Positions 30,745 through 40,346 of a stretch of DNA of 64,000 bases are shown here, in pieces (position 1 is the first letter of the stretch; each line of letters starts with the position of its first letter). The notes under the pieces are model-generated. The model was not told where the DNA came from. It did no database searches and was given only the letters and a program-made list of their open reading frames with translations. Position numbers and translations under genes: made by a program. This DNA is from Segatella copri (GTDB lineage Bacteria; Bacteroidota; Bacteroidia; Bacteroidales; Bacteroidaceae), in assembly GCF_026015295.1 (NCBI RefSeq), contig NZ_JAPDUW010000001.1, positions 3,802,001-3,866,000 on the forward strand, in the 5' to 3' direction.

Positions 30745-32187
30745 ATGAGAAATTTGACCAATGCCGAACTGGCACAGATACTGGATAAGGATATATTTCA
30801 TAAGATTTCAGAGGCAGCAGATGGGCTGTCTGTGGAGTGTTATGTAGTAGGTGGATATGTGCGTGACCTCTTCCTGGAGCGACCTTCCAATGATATTGAT
30901 GTCGTTGTGGTTGGTAGCGGTATTGAGGTAGCTTCTGCCTTGAAGAAGATGCTCGGAAGAAAGGCGCATCTCTCTGTGTTCCGTAATTTCGGAACAGCAC
31001 AAGTGAAGTATCAGGATACAGAAGTGGAGTTTGTCGGCGCCCGTAAGGAGAGCTATCAGCGCGATTCCAGAAAGCCTATTGTGGAAGATGGAACGCTGGA
31101 GGATGACCAGAACCGCCGTGACTTCACCATCAATGCGATGGCTATCTGCCTGAACAAAGACCGCTTTGGAGAACTCGTAGATCCTTTTGATGGTGTCTAC
31201 GATATGGAAGATGGCATTATTGCCACTCCGCTCGACCCGGATATCACTTTTTCTGATGACCCGCTGCGTATGATGCGTTGCGTGCGTTTCGCTACCCAAC
31301 TCAATTTCCAGATAGAGGAGGAGACCTATGATGCGCTCTCCCGCAATGCCGAGCGCCTGAAGATTATCAGTGCTGAGCGAATCTGCGACGAGATGAACAA
31401 GATTATGCTCTCCAGGCACCCAAGCTGCGGTTTCTATTACTTGAAAGATACAGGTCTGCTCGATCTCATTCTGCCAGAACTGGTTGCGATGGACAAGGTG
31501 GAAACGCGAAACGGCAGGGCACATAAGAATAATTACGACCATACGATGGAGGTGCTCGAGAATGTGTGCAAGCATTCAGATAACCTCTGGCTCCGCTGGG
31601 CGGCACTCTTCCACGACGTCGGCAAACCGAAGAGCAAGCGCTGGGACAACAATATCGGTTGGACGTTCCACAGTCATAATATAATAGGTGCCAAGATGAT
31701 TCCAGGCATCTTCCGCCGTATGAAGCTTCCGATGGATGCGAAGATGAAGTATGTGCAGAAACTGGTGGAACTCCACATGCGTCCTATCGTGATAGCCGAT
31801 GAGGAGGTGACGGATAGCGCGGTTCGCCGACTGCTGAACGATGCGGGTGATGACATCAACGACCTGATGACGCTCTGCGAGGCTGATATTACCAGCAAGA
31901 ACCAGGTGCGCAAGCAGCGTTTTCTGGATAATTTCAAGATGGTGCGCGAGAAACTGGTTGATCTGCAGGAGCGTGATTATAAGCGACTTCTCCAGCCATG
32001 CATCGATGGTAATGAGATTATGGAGATGTTCCATCTTACCCCTTGCCGCGAGGTAGGCACCCTGAAGCAGTATCTCAAGGATGCTGTATTGGATAATAAG
32101 GTGGCTAATGAGCGTGAACCGTTGATGGAACTTCTGATGAAGAAGGCTCAGGAGATGGGATTGGTAAATGCAGAAAACTCAAAATAG
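30745..32187 (+). CDS. CCA-adding / poly(A) polymerase family nucleotidyltransferase with HD domain
   Basis: A 480-residue class II nucleotidyltransferase. Residues about 25-165 form the catalytic head (VGGYVRDLFLERPSNDIDVV, then RRDFTINAMAI). The neck (DDPLRMMRCVRFATQL) follows, then an HD hydrolase domain (KNNYDHTMEV, LRWAALFHDVGKPKSKRW). This architecture is the tRNA CCA-adding enzyme or poly(A) polymerase of Bacteroidota; which activity cannot be decided by eye. The ATG at 30745 fits the promoter ending at 30723; the ATG at 30694 lies within the promoter. Confidence 0.9.
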   Translation: MRNLTNAELAQILDKDIFHKISEAADGLSVECYVVGGYVRDLFLERPSNDIDVVVVGSGIEVASALKKMLGRKAHLSVFRNFGTAQVKYQDTEVEFVGARKESYQRDSRKPIVEDGTLEDDQNRRDFTINAMAICLNKDRFGELVDPFDGVYDMEDGIIATPLDPDITFSDDPLRMMRCVRFATQLNFQIEEETYDALSRNAERLKIISAERICDEMNKIMLSRHPSCGFYYLKDTGLLDLILPELVAMDKVETRNGRAHKNNYDHTMEVLENVCKHSDNLWLRWAALFHDVGKPKSKRWDNNIGWTFHSHNIIGAKMIPGIFRRMKLPMDAKMKYVQKLVELHMRPIVIADEEVTDSAVRRLLNDAGDDINDLMTLCEADITSKNQVRKQRFLDNFKMVREKLVDLQERDYKRLLQPCIDGNEIMEMFHLTPCREVGTLKQYLKDAVLDNKVANEREPLMELLMKKAQEMGLVNAENSK

Positions 32188-32203
32188 AGAATAATTTTTG
32201 TTA

Positions 32204-32230
32204 AATAACGGCTCCTAGCGAGCCGTTATT
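32204..32230 (+). terminator. Hairpin after the nucleotidyltransferase gene
   Basis: AATAACGGCT and AGCCGTTATT are perfect arms with a 7-base loop. The T-run is weak, so termination is likely but not certain. Confidence 0.65.
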
Positions 32231-32243
32231 CATTTATTATTAG

Positions 32244-32363
32244 TACTTTTGCAGCGCTTTTAAAACTTAAAGGCGCATAAAAGTTTTCGTTAGAGGACGG
32301 AAAGAACTTTTGAATAAGAGAAGATAAAAGATTAAATAATAAATTTATAATATAAAAATAGGT
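32244..32363 (+). promoter_or_regulatory. Promoter and structured leader of the efflux operon
   Basis: TACTTTTG -7 box (32244-32251), then about 110 untranslated bases that hold two stems: GCGCTTTTAAAACTTAAAGG closing with GCGC (32254-32276) and AAAAGTT...AACTTTT with an inner TTCGT/ACGGAA pair (32279-32311). A regulatory role for the leader is inferred. Confidence 0.55.
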
Positions 32364-33575
32364 ATGAAAATTAAAAGCGTTTTGTTTGTTGCAGCAGTTT
32401 GTGTTCTTGCTGCGTTGACATCATGTGGTGGAAGTAAGAAGGGCGGTCTGCCTGACTTCAGCGACGATGAGTTCGCTGTGGCTACTATCGGTACTTCCAG
32501 CGCCGCATTGCAGACTACCTATCCTGCTACCATCAAGGGTATCCAGGATGTAGAGGTACGTCCTAAGGTTTCTGGTTTTATCACTAAGGTTTTTGTACAC
32601 GAGGGACAGACTGTATCAGCAGGTCAGGCTTTGTTCTCTATTGATAGCGAGACCTATCAGGCTGCTGTCCGTTCTGCAGCTGCCGCTGTAAATACAGCTA
32701 AGGCACAGGCAAATACAGCTAAGTTGACTTATCAGAACAACAAGAAGTTGTATGATAGCAAGATTATCGGTGAATTTGAACTTTCTACAGCAGCTAACAG
32801 CTATGCAACCGCTAAGGCTCAGGTAGCTCAGGCAGAGGCAGCATTGGCTTCAGCCCGCGAGCAGTTGGCTTGGTGTACCGTTACCAGCCCTTCTGCAGGT
32901 GTAGTAGGTAGCCTTCCTTTCAAGGTGGGTGCTTTGGTAAGCGCTTCTGGTCAGGCTCTGACAACCGTTTCCAACATCAGCACCATGGAGGTGTTCTTCT
33001 CACTCTCTGAGTCTCAGATCTTGAGCATGTCTAAGACCAATGGTAGCATTCAGGCAGCCATCGCAGCGTTCCCAGCTGTCAAGTTGCAGTTGGCAGACGG
33101 TTCTATCTATAATCACCCAGGTAAGGTAGTCAAGATGAGTGGTGTCATCGATGCTACTTCTGGTTCTATCTCTCTCATCGCTCACTTCGCTAACCCAGAG
33201 AAGTTGCTGAAGAGTGGTGGTGCAGGTTCTATCGTTGTTCCTAACGATAATAACAGTGCTATCGTCATCCCTCAGGAGGCTTGCTCTCAGGTTCAGGATA
33301 AGATCTTCGTTTATATCGTAACCAAGGATAACAAGGTGAAGTATTCTGAGATCAAGGTAAATCCACAGGATGATGGCAAGAACTATATCGTAACTGCAGG
33401 TCTTCATGTAGGCGACCGTATTGTTTTGAAGGGTATTACCAAGTTGACCGATGGTCAGCAGATCAAGCCTATCACTCTGGAGCGCTACAATCAGAAGATT
33501 GCTGAGGCTGCCAAGTTGGCTGAGTCTCAGGATAACGCTCATGCCTTCGCTACTGCTATGGGCGGAAAGAAGTAA
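32364..33575 (+). CDS. RND efflux periplasmic adaptor lipoprotein
   Basis: A 403-residue membrane-fusion protein with lipobox AALTSCG near residue 22. The biotinyl-lipoyl-like domain (VRPKVSGFITKVFVHEGQTV), a helical hairpin rich in Ala (YQAAVRSAAAAVNTAKAQAN), and the beta-barrel and membrane-proximal domains follow in the order of AcrA/MexA. It would bridge the inner-membrane pump (33609) and the outer-membrane channel (36903); the three genes form one operon with short gaps. Substrates are unknown. Confidence 0.93.
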   Translation: MKIKSVLFVAAVCVLAALTSCGGSKKGGLPDFSDDEFAVATIGTSSAALQTTYPATIKGIQDVEVRPKVSGFITKVFVHEGQTVSAGQALFSIDSETYQAAVRSAAAAVNTAKAQANTAKLTYQNNKKLYDSKIIGEFELSTAANSYATAKAQVAQAEAALASAREQLAWCTVTSPSAGVVGSLPFKVGALVSASGQALTTVSNISTMEVFFSLSESQILSMSKTNGSIQAAIAAFPAVKLQLADGSIYNHPGKVVKMSGVIDATSGSISLIAHFANPEKLLKSGGAGSIVVPNDNNSAIVIPQEACSQVQDKIFVYIVTKDNKVKYSEIKVNPQDDGKNYIVTAGLHVGDRIVLKGITKLTDGQQIKPITLERYNQKIAEAAKLAESQDNAHAFATAMGGKK

Positions 33576-33608
33576 TATATAATAAGGTATAAAGAAAAAT
33601 AGTAAATT

Positions 33609-36600
33609 ATGTCATTTACAAACTTTATAAAGCGCCCGGTACTTTCGACGGTGGTTTCCATCTTCTTCGTCTTGCTGGGTATTATCGGCTTGGTATCGCT
33701 GCCTATCGAGCAGTATCCGAATATCGCGCCGCCTACCATCACGGTAACTGCTACCTATACGGGTGCAGATGCCCAGACGGTGTTGAACTCAGTCGTTGCT
33801 CCGCTGGAGGAGAGTATCAACGGTGTGGAGAACATGACTTATATGACCTCTTCCGCGTCTAACTCTGGTTTTGCTCAGATCACCGTTTACTTCAAGCAGG
33901 GTTCTGACCCTGATATGGCTGCGGTCAACGTACAGAACCGTGTATCTCAGGCGCAGTCTCTGTTGCCTGCCGAGGTTACCAGGGTGGGTGTCACTGTAAC
34001 CAAGCGTCAGAGTTCCAACGTTATCATGTTCGCTCTGACCACAGACGATGGCCGTTACGACGACCAGTTTGTTACCAACTACGCCCTGATCAACGTGGTT
34101 CCACAGTTGAAGCGTATCAATGGTGTGGGTGATGTGCAGAGCCCTTCTACCCGTAACTACTCTATGCGTATCTGGTTGAAGCCAGAGAAGATGAAGGAGT
34201 TCGGACTGGTTCCTTCTGATATTTCCCAGGCTCTGGCAGAGCAGAATATCGAGGCTGCCCCTGGTAGCTTTGGTGAGAGCTCTGATATGCAGTATGAATA
34301 TACCTTGCGTTACAAGGGTCGTTTGAAGACTCCAATGGAGTATGAGAATATCCTCATCAAGAGCAATACTTCCGGTCAGACGCTCCGTCTGGGCGAAGTT
34401 GCCAAGATTGAGTTGGGTGGTTTGCAGTATAATGTAAACCTGCTCAATGATGGTCAGCCTGCCGTGATGGGTATGGTTCAGCAGATTGCCGGATCCAACG
34501 CTACCCAGATTGCAAGCGACGTGAAGAAGACGTTGGATGAACTGGAGAAGAGTTATCCTCCAGGGTTGAAGAATGTCATCCTGATGGATGTTACCGAATT
34601 CTTGTTCGCATCTATCGAGGAGGTTATCTTCACCTTGATCATCACCTTGGTACTGGTGTTCATCGTAGTGTATATCTTCTTGCAGGACTTCCGTTCTACG
34701 CTGATTCCTATGATTGCCGTACCTGTGGCTCTGGTCGGTACGTTCCTCTTTCTCTGGATCTTCGGATTCTCCATCAACCTGCTTACGCTGTCAGCCCTGC
34801 TGCTGGCTATCGCGATTGTGGTCGATGATGCCATTGTGGTGGTCGAGGCGGTTCACGCCAAGCTCGACCAGGGTTACAAAAGTGCCCTTACTGCAGCTAT
34901 CGATGCGATGAACGAAATTTCCAGCGCCATCATCTCTATTACATTGGTGATGTCAGCCGTGTTCGTTCCTGTATCATTCATCGGTGGTACTTCCGGTTAC
35001 TTCTACCGTGAGTTCGGTGTAACCATGGCTGTATCTATCGTTATTTCGGCTATCAATGCGTTGACGCTGTCTCCTGCACTCTGTGCCGTGTTGCTGAAGC
35101 CACACGAGGAGGGTCACGAGAAGAAGATGTCTTTCATCGACCGATTCCACGCTGGATTCAACTATCAGTTTGATAAGATTACCAATAAATATAAAGGTGG
35201 TGTCAAGTGGGTTATCAACCACGGCATCATTGCTGGTAGTCTGGTGGCTGTCAGCATCGTAGGTCTGGTTGCCCTGATGGGTACTACCAAGACGGGTCTG
35301 GTGCCTGATGAGGATACCGGTACTATTTTCGCTTGTATCTCTACAGCTCCTGGTACCTCTCAGGAACATACTGCAGAGGTGGTAAAGCAGGTAGATAAGA
35401 TGCTGGCTAGCAACCCAGCCATCGCAACCCGTAACGCCATCATGGGTTATAGCTTTATCGGCGGTGCCGGTTCTAACCAGGGTACCATCATCGTGAAGCT
35501 GAAGCCATTCGAGGAGCGTCCGGGTGGATTCTTCCACCGTATCAAGGAGGCTTGCACCGGTGGTGGTATTGAGGCATTGTTTGTCAACCCTATGGAGTAT
35601 ACCTCTGTATTGGGTATGATCTACAAGCAGACTGCTACAATCAAGGATGCACAGGTTCTTGCCTTTGCTCCACCTATGATTTCCGGTTTCTCTATGCAGA
35701 ATGGTATCACCATGACCATGCAGGATAAGACCGGTGGCGACTTGAATAAGTTCTTTGATAATGTGAAGAAGTTCCTGGCTGAGTTGAACAAGCGTCCTGA
35801 GATTCAGACAGCCCAGACTCAGTATAACCCTAACTATCCACAGTATATGGTGGATGTAGATGTTGCCAAGACCAAGCAGGCTGGTATCTCTCCATCAACA
35901 GTATTGTCTGTCATGCAGGGTTATCTCGGTGGTCTCTACGCATCTAACTTCAATGCCTACGGTAAGCTCTACCGTGTGATGATTCAGGCTGGACCTGAGA
36001 GTCGTATGCGTCCAGACGATCTGAGCAAGATTTATGTACGTTGTGCAGATGGCACCATGTCTCCAGTAAGCGAGTTCGTGAACTTGAAGAAGGTTTATGG
36101 TCCGTCTAACATCACCCGATTCAACCTGTTTACCTCTATGGATGTATCTGTAACTCCTAACAGCGGTTACTCTACCGGTGACGGTATGAAGGCGATTGCT
36201 GAGGTTGCCAAGGAGACATTGCCTGAGGGTTACGGCTATGAGTACTCTGGTTTGACCCGTTCTGAGGCTGAGTCCAGCAACTCTACAGGTTTGATCTTCG
36301 CACTCTGTATCGTATTCGTTTACCTGATCTTGAGTGCCCAGTACGAGAGTTACATCTTGCCATTGTCTGTAGTATTGTCTATCCCATTCGGTTTGGCTGG
36401 TGCGTTCATCTTCACCAACATCTTCGGTCACTCTAACGATATCTACATGCAGATTTCGTTGATTATGTTGATCGGTCTGTTGGCTAAGAACGCCATCCTT
36501 ATCGTACAGTTCGCCCTCGAGCGTCGTCGTACGGGTATGGCTATCAAGTACTCAGCTATCCTGGGTGCCGGTGCCCGTCTCCGTCCTATCCTGATGACCT

Positions 36601-36875
36601 CTCTGGCGATGGTTATCGGTCTGTTGCCTCTGATGTTCGCATCAGGTGTAGGTAAGAATGGTAACCAGACCCTGGGTGCTGCCGCCGTAGGTGGTATGTT
36701 GCTCGGTACTATCTGTCAGATCTTCGTGGTTCCTGCTCTCTTCGCAGTCTTCCAGTGGTTGCAGGAGAAGTTGACCCCAATGAAGTTCGAGGACGAGATG
36801 AACGAGGAGGTAGCTGCCGAATTGGAGCAGTATGCCAACGCCGCTCACGAAATGAAGGGTATCGAGAAGAAGTAA
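33609..36875 (+). CDS. RND multidrug efflux pump, inner-membrane subunit (AcrB/HAE1 type)
   Basis: A 1088-residue proton-driven transporter with the duplicated 6-helix plus porter-domain layout of AcrB. Visible: the N-terminal FIKRPVLSTVVSIFFVLLG, the signature SIEEVIFTLIITLVLVF helix and the proton-relay helix LLLAIAIVVDDAIVVVEAV with the Asp pair near residue 410. The second-half LVLIGLLAKNAILIVQFAL-like segment (LIGLLAKNAILIVQF) is also present. Length is normal. The C-terminal 40 residues are charged and cytoplasmic. The partner genes are adjacent. Confidence 0.95.
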   Translation: MSFTNFIKRPVLSTVVSIFFVLLGIIGLVSLPIEQYPNIAPPTITVTATYTGADAQTVLNSVVAPLEESINGVENMTYMTSSASNSGFAQITVYFKQGSDPDMAAVNVQNRVSQAQSLLPAEVTRVGVTVTKRQSSNVIMFALTTDDGRYDDQFVTNYALINVVPQLKRINGVGDVQSPSTRNYSMRIWLKPEKMKEFGLVPSDISQALAEQNIEAAPGSFGESSDMQYEYTLRYKGRLKTPMEYENILIKSNTSGQTLRLGEVAKIELGGLQYNVNLLNDGQPAVMGMVQQIAGSNATQIASDVKKTLDELEKSYPPGLKNVILMDVTEFLFASIEEVIFTLIITLVLVFIVVYIFLQDFRSTLIPMIAVPVALVGTFLFLWIFGFSINLLTLSALLLAIAIVVDDAIVVVEAVHAKLDQGYKSALTAAIDAMNEISSAIISITLVMSAVFVPVSFIGGTSGYFYREFGVTMAVSIVISAINALTLSPALCAVLLKPHEEGHEKKMSFIDRFHAGFNYQFDKITNKYKGGVKWVINHGIIAGSLVAVSIVGLVALMGTTKTGLVPDEDTGTIFACISTAPGTSQEHTAEVVKQVDKMLASNPAIATRNAIMGYSFIGGAGSNQGTIIVKLKPFEERPGGFFHRIKEACTGGGIEALFVNPMEYTSVLGMIYKQTATIKDAQVLAFAPPMISGFSMQNGITMTMQDKTGGDLNKFFDNVKKFLAELNKRPEIQTAQTQYNPNYPQYMVDVDVAKTKQAGISPSTVLSVMQGYLGGLYASNFNAYGKLYRVMIQAGPESRMRPDDLSKIYVRCADGTMSPVSEFVNLKKVYGPSNITRFNLFTSMDVSVTPNSGYSTGDGMKAIAEVAKETLPEGYGYEYSGLTRSEAESSNSTGLIFALCIVFVYLILSAQYESYILPLSVVLSIPFGLAGAFIFTNIFGHSNDIYMQISLIMLIGLLAKNAILIVQFALERRRTGMAIKYSAILGAGARLRPILMTSLAMVIGLLPLMFASGVGKNGNQTLGAAAVGGMLLGTICQIFVVPALFAVFQWLQEKLTPMKFEDEMNEEVAAELEQYANAAHEMKGIEKK

Positions 36876-36902
36876 TAACGCAATGTAACTTCAAAGGAAA
36901 CA

Positions 36903-38297
36903 ATGAAAAAGAATTTAAATATCATCATATTGGGTCTCGCAGCGCTCTCTCTGAGCAGCTGCAAGACTCTCTACGGAAAGTATGAGCGTCCGGATGTGAA
37001 GACCAGCGGTATCGTTCGCGATGTAGCTTCTGATACAGATACATTGGCTGTAAAGGATACTACTACCTTCGCCAATATCCCTTGGCGCAGTGTCTTTACC
37101 GACCCTCAGCTCCAGTCAATCATTGAGAAGGGATTGAACAACAATGTCAACCTCCTCAATGCGGCTTTGAACGTGAAGATGGCAGAAGAGCAGTTGAAGT
37201 GTGCCAAGTTGGCATTCGTGCCTGCCTTGTCTTTCACTCCTCAGGGAACTATCGCTTCCTGGGATGGTAACGCTGCCACCAAGACTTACACGATGCCTGT
37301 TACAGCCAGCTGGATGGTAGACCTCTTCGGCAACCTGCTCTCTCAGAAGCGTGGTGCCCAGATGGCGCTGCTCCAGTTGCAGGATTATCAGGTATCTGTC
37401 AAGACCAACCTCATCGCCAACATCGCCAACATGTATTATACTCTGTTGATGCTCGACAAGCAGGTGGAGTTGGTTAACAATATGGAAGGATTGACCAAGG
37501 ATACTTGGGAGACTATGCAGAAGATGCACGATCTCAGATTGGGTTACCGTACACCAGCCATCCAGTCAGCTGAGTCTAACTACTATTCTGTGTTGACCCA
37601 GAAGACCGATCTGTTGCGCCAGATTCGTGAGACAGAGAACTCTCTGAGTCTGCTCATCGGCGACCAGGCACATAGCATCGCCCGTGGCAAGTTGGATAAC
37701 CAGAGTCTTCCATCTAATTTCTCAACCGGTGTAGGCATCCAGTTGCTCAACAACCGTGCTGATGTCCACGCAGCCGAGATGAATCTGGCTCAGTGCTTCT
37801 ATGGTATAGAGACCGCCCGCAGCAAGTTCTATCCATCTATCACCATTTCCGGTACAGGTGCATTTACCAATTCAGGCGGTGCAGGTATCGTGAACCCAGG
37901 TAAGTGGTTGCTCTCAGCAGTAGGTTCTCTTACCCAGCCAATCTTCCAGAACGGCCGTATCATTGCCGGTTTGAAGGTGGCTAAGATGCAGTATGAGCAG
38001 GCTTACAACACCTGGCAGAATACCGTGCTGAAGGCTGGTAGCGAGGTGAGCAATGCGCTTGTTCTCTACAACTACTCTGATGAGAAGAGCAAGATAGAGC
38101 AGAAGCGAATAGAAGTACTCGAGAAGAATGTAGAATCTACCAAGGAATTGATGGGTATTGCAGGCAGCTCTTACCTTGAAATCATCCAGGCACAGTCTTC
38201 ACTCCTCAACGTACAGCTTTCTAAGGTAGCTGATGACTTCAACAAGATGCAGGCAGTAGTAAATCTCTACTATGCATTGGGTGGAGGAGCTAAGTAG
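36903..38297 (+). CDS. Outer-membrane efflux channel lipoprotein (TolC/NodT family)
   Basis: A 464-residue outer-membrane factor with lipobox LSLSSCKTL near residue 20 and two TolC repeats with long helices (LNAALNVKMAEEQLKCAKLA, IQSAESNYYSVLTQKTDLLR and in the second half QLLNNRADVHAAEMNLAQ). It completes the tripartite RND pump. It starts 27 bases after the pump gene. An AGTTTAT/AGTTAAT spacer separates it from the LpxA-like gene. Confidence 0.93.
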   Translation: MKKNLNIIILGLAALSLSSCKTLYGKYERPDVKTSGIVRDVASDTDTLAVKDTTTFANIPWRSVFTDPQLQSIIEKGLNNNVNLLNAALNVKMAEEQLKCAKLAFVPALSFTPQGTIASWDGNAATKTYTMPVTASWMVDLFGNLLSQKRGAQMALLQLQDYQVSVKTNLIANIANMYYTLLMLDKQVELVNNMEGLTKDTWETMQKMHDLRLGYRTPAIQSAESNYYSVLTQKTDLLRQIRETENSLSLLIGDQAHSIARGKLDNQSLPSNFSTGVGIQLLNNRADVHAAEMNLAQCFYGIETARSKFYPSITISGTGAFTNSGGAGIVNPGKWLLSAVGSLTQPIFQNGRIIAGLKVAKMQYEQAYNTWQNTVLKAGSEVSNALVLYNYSDEKSKIEQKRIEVLEKNVESTKELMGIAGSSYLEIIQAQSSLLNVQLSKVADDFNKMQAVVNLYYALGGGAK

Positions 38298-38327
38298 TTT
38301 ATAGTTAATAATTAATAGTTTATAGTT
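38298..38327 (+). repeat. Heptad spacer between the channel gene and the LpxA-like gene
   Basis: AGTTTATAGTTAATAATTAA and a further AGTTTAT unit fill the whole 30-base gap; only the 'downstream' word class is present. Confidence 0.75.
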
Positions 38328-39110
38328 ATGGCTAGTATAATAAGTCCAAAGGCAGAGGTTTCTCCAAAGGCTAAGATTGGAGACAACTGCAAGATATATC
38401 CATTCGCCTATATTGAGGACGATGTGGTCATCGGCGACAACTGTACCATCTATCCATTCGTGAGCATCATGAACGGTACTCGCATGGGTAATAATAATAA
38501 GGTGTTCCAGGCAGCCGTTATCGCTGCGCTCCCACAGGACTTCCACTTTACAGGTGAGGAGAGTGAGGTAGTAATCGGCGATAACAATACCATCCGTGAG
38601 AACGTGGTTATCAACCGTGGTACCCATAAGGGCGGCAAGACTGTTCTGGGCAACAACAACTTCCTGATGGAAGGTGCCCATATCTCTCACGATACCGTAA
38701 TCGGCAACGGTTGCGTATTCGGTTATGGTACCAAGATTGCAGGCGACTGCGTGATTGGTAACGGTGTCATCTACTCAACATCTGTAGTAGAGAACGCCAA
38801 GACTAGAGTAGGCGACCTGGCGATGATTCAGGCAGGTACTACCTTCTCTAAGGATATTCCTCCTTATATCATTGCCGGTGGAAAGCCTGTGAAGTATGCA
38901 GGTCCTAACACCATCATCATGGAAGCAGCCGAGCTTACCGAGAAGGTTCGCAAGCATATTGCTAATGCCTACCGACTGGTATTCCATGGTCAGACATCCC
39001 TCTTCGATGCCATTAACCAGATCAAGGATCAGGTGCCAGATGGACCGGAGATTCAGAACATCATCCAGTTCCTGGAGAGTTCAGAGAAGGGTGTCATCAC
39101 TAAGATGTAA
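38328..39110 (+). CDS. LpxA-like acyl-ACP--UDP-GlcNAc O-acyltransferase
   Basis: A 260-residue left-handed beta-helix acyltransferase of the LpxA family (hexapeptide repeats in residues 1-190, C-terminal helical domain KHIANAYRLVFHGQTSLF). LpxA starts lipid A synthesis. The catalytic dyad region AHISHD (E. coli AHIAHD) is kept near residue 119. Judged by eye, several substrate-pocket residues of E. coli LpxA differ: Lys76 is His (QDFHFTG), His144 is Asp (IAGDCV) and His160-Gln161 are Val-Glu. It may be a paralogue with another acyl chain or sugar substrate, so no symbol is given. It lies downstream of an efflux operon, not with lpxC/fabZ. Confidence 0.8.
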   Translation: MASIISPKAEVSPKAKIGDNCKIYPFAYIEDDVVIGDNCTIYPFVSIMNGTRMGNNNKVFQAAVIAALPQDFHFTGEESEVVIGDNNTIRENVVINRGTHKGGKTVLGNNNFLMEGAHISHDTVIGNGCVFGYGTKIAGDCVIGNGVIYSTSVVENAKTRVGDLAMIQAGTTFSKDIPPYIIAGGKPVKYAGPNTIIMEAAELTEKVRKHIANAYRLVFHGQTSLFDAINQIKDQVPDGPEIQNIIQFLESSEKGVITKM

Positions 39111-39201
39111 TGAATGTACATAAAGGGATTTACCATCCCGAATAGTAAATTTTCATTTAGTAAATTCAAGTCATACCTATTTGAATTTTACTTATTATGT
39201 G

Positions 39202-39229
39202 AAGGGCTGGCCGTGAGGTTGGCCCTTTT
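39202..39229 (+). terminator. Hairpin terminator after the LpxA-like gene
   Basis: AAGGGC and GCCCTT arms around an imperfect inner stem, followed by TTTTCC and T-rich sequence. Confidence 0.65.
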
Positions 39230-39305
39230 CCTTTTTCAATTGAACTTAACTTTTGCCTGTGGTTCGATTAATTAATTGAATAAATGTAAATAAATGCTAT
39301 TTTAT

Positions 39306-39336
39306 TTTGTAATCTCTTCGTTTATGCGTATCTTTG
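39306..39336 (+). promoter_or_regulatory. Promoter of ftsX
   Basis: TTTG (39306-39309), 19 bases, TATCTTTG (39329-39336). Confidence 0.82.
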
Positions 39337-39392
39337 CAGACAATTTGGGTCATTGTGCCCTTTTGGTTTTAAGTTAGTAAAGATTTTTAAAA

Positions 39393-40271
39393 ATGAGAAA
39401 GAAACAATATAAGCCTAGCAATCATCGTGGATTGCAGGTCATTACTTTGTGTATCAGTACCGCTATGGTGCTCATTTTGTTGGGGTTAGTTATCTTCTCT
39501 GTCCTCATGGGACGTAATCTCTCTTCCTATGTGAAGGAGAATCTCGTGGTACAGGTGATGCTCGAACAGGATATGACTAACCCGGAGGGATTGCAGATGT
39601 GTAAACGCCTGAATGCAAGACCTTATGTCAATACGCTGACTTATATCACCAAGGAAGAGGCACTGAAAGAAGCTACCCGCGATTTGGGTACCAACCCGAG
39701 CGAGTTTGCCGGTGTCAACCCTTTCCAGCCTTCCATAGAGATTACGACGAAGGCAGATTACGCGAACAATGATTCTTTGAAGTGGATTGCCAAGGAACTG
39801 AAGGCATTCCCACGTGTTACCGAGGTTACTTATCAGCACGACCTGATAGAACAGGTGAACAATTCGTTGGCAAAGATCAGTATCGGATTGCTGATTGTAG
39901 CAGCCCTGCTCACCTTCATCTCGTTCTCGCTGATTAACAATACGGTGCGTCTGGGCATCTATGCCCGCCGTTTCTCCATCCATACGATGAAGCTGGTAGG
40001 TGCATCCTGGGGCTTTATCCGCCGCCCGTTCCTCCGCAAGGCTATGCTTGTGGGCGTTGTTTCTGCATTGCTGGCAGATGGTTTCCTGGGCGGTTGTCTC
40101 TATGCATGGTCGCTCCACGAACCTGAGTTGATGAACGTTTTGGGCTGGCAGGAACTTGCCATCACCGGCGGCTCCGTCTTCCTCTTCGGTATCATCATCA
40201 CCGCCTTCTGTGCCTGCATCTCAGTCAATAAGTTCCTGAAGATGAAGGCGGGAGACTTGTATAAGATTTAG
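39393..40271 (+). CDS. ftsX: Cell division permease-like protein FtsX
   Basis: A 292-residue inner-membrane protein with four helices: one near residues 15-40 (ITLCISTAMVLILLGLVIFS), then a periplasmic loop with an FtsX extracellular domain, and three in the C-terminal half (ISIGLLIVAALLTFISFSLI and others). FtsX works with the ATPase FtsE to activate peptidoglycan hydrolases at division; ftsE is not adjacent here. It begins a run of genes: DUF3098, uppP, truB, queA. Confidence 0.9.
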   Translation: MRKKQYKPSNHRGLQVITLCISTAMVLILLGLVIFSVLMGRNLSSYVKENLVVQVMLEQDMTNPEGLQMCKRLNARPYVNTLTYITKEEALKEATRDLGTNPSEFAGVNPFQPSIEITTKADYANNDSLKWIAKELKAFPRVTEVTYQHDLIEQVNNSLAKISIGLLIVAALLTFISFSLINNTVRLGIYARRFSIHTMKLVGASWGFIRRPFLRKAMLVGVVSALLADGFLGGCLYAWSLHEPELMNVLGWQELAITGGSVFLFGIIITAFCACISVNKFLKMKAGDLYKI

Positions 40272-40346
40272 TTAATAGTTAAAAGTTAATAGTTTATAGC
40301 AATCTTGCTATCAACATTCAACACTCAACATTCAACATTAAAAAAA
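40272..40346 (+). repeat. Heptad spacer with both word classes (ftsX / DUF3098)
   Basis: AGTTAATAGTTAAAAGTTAA after the ftsX stop, a small CAATCTTGC core, then TTCAACA/CTCAACA words ending 7 bases before the ATG. Confidence 0.8.

Noticed and set aside
40305..40346. N-terminal extension of the DUF3098 protein
   Set aside because: The codons translate CTCAACA/TTCAACA repeats; the ATG at 40347 suits the family.
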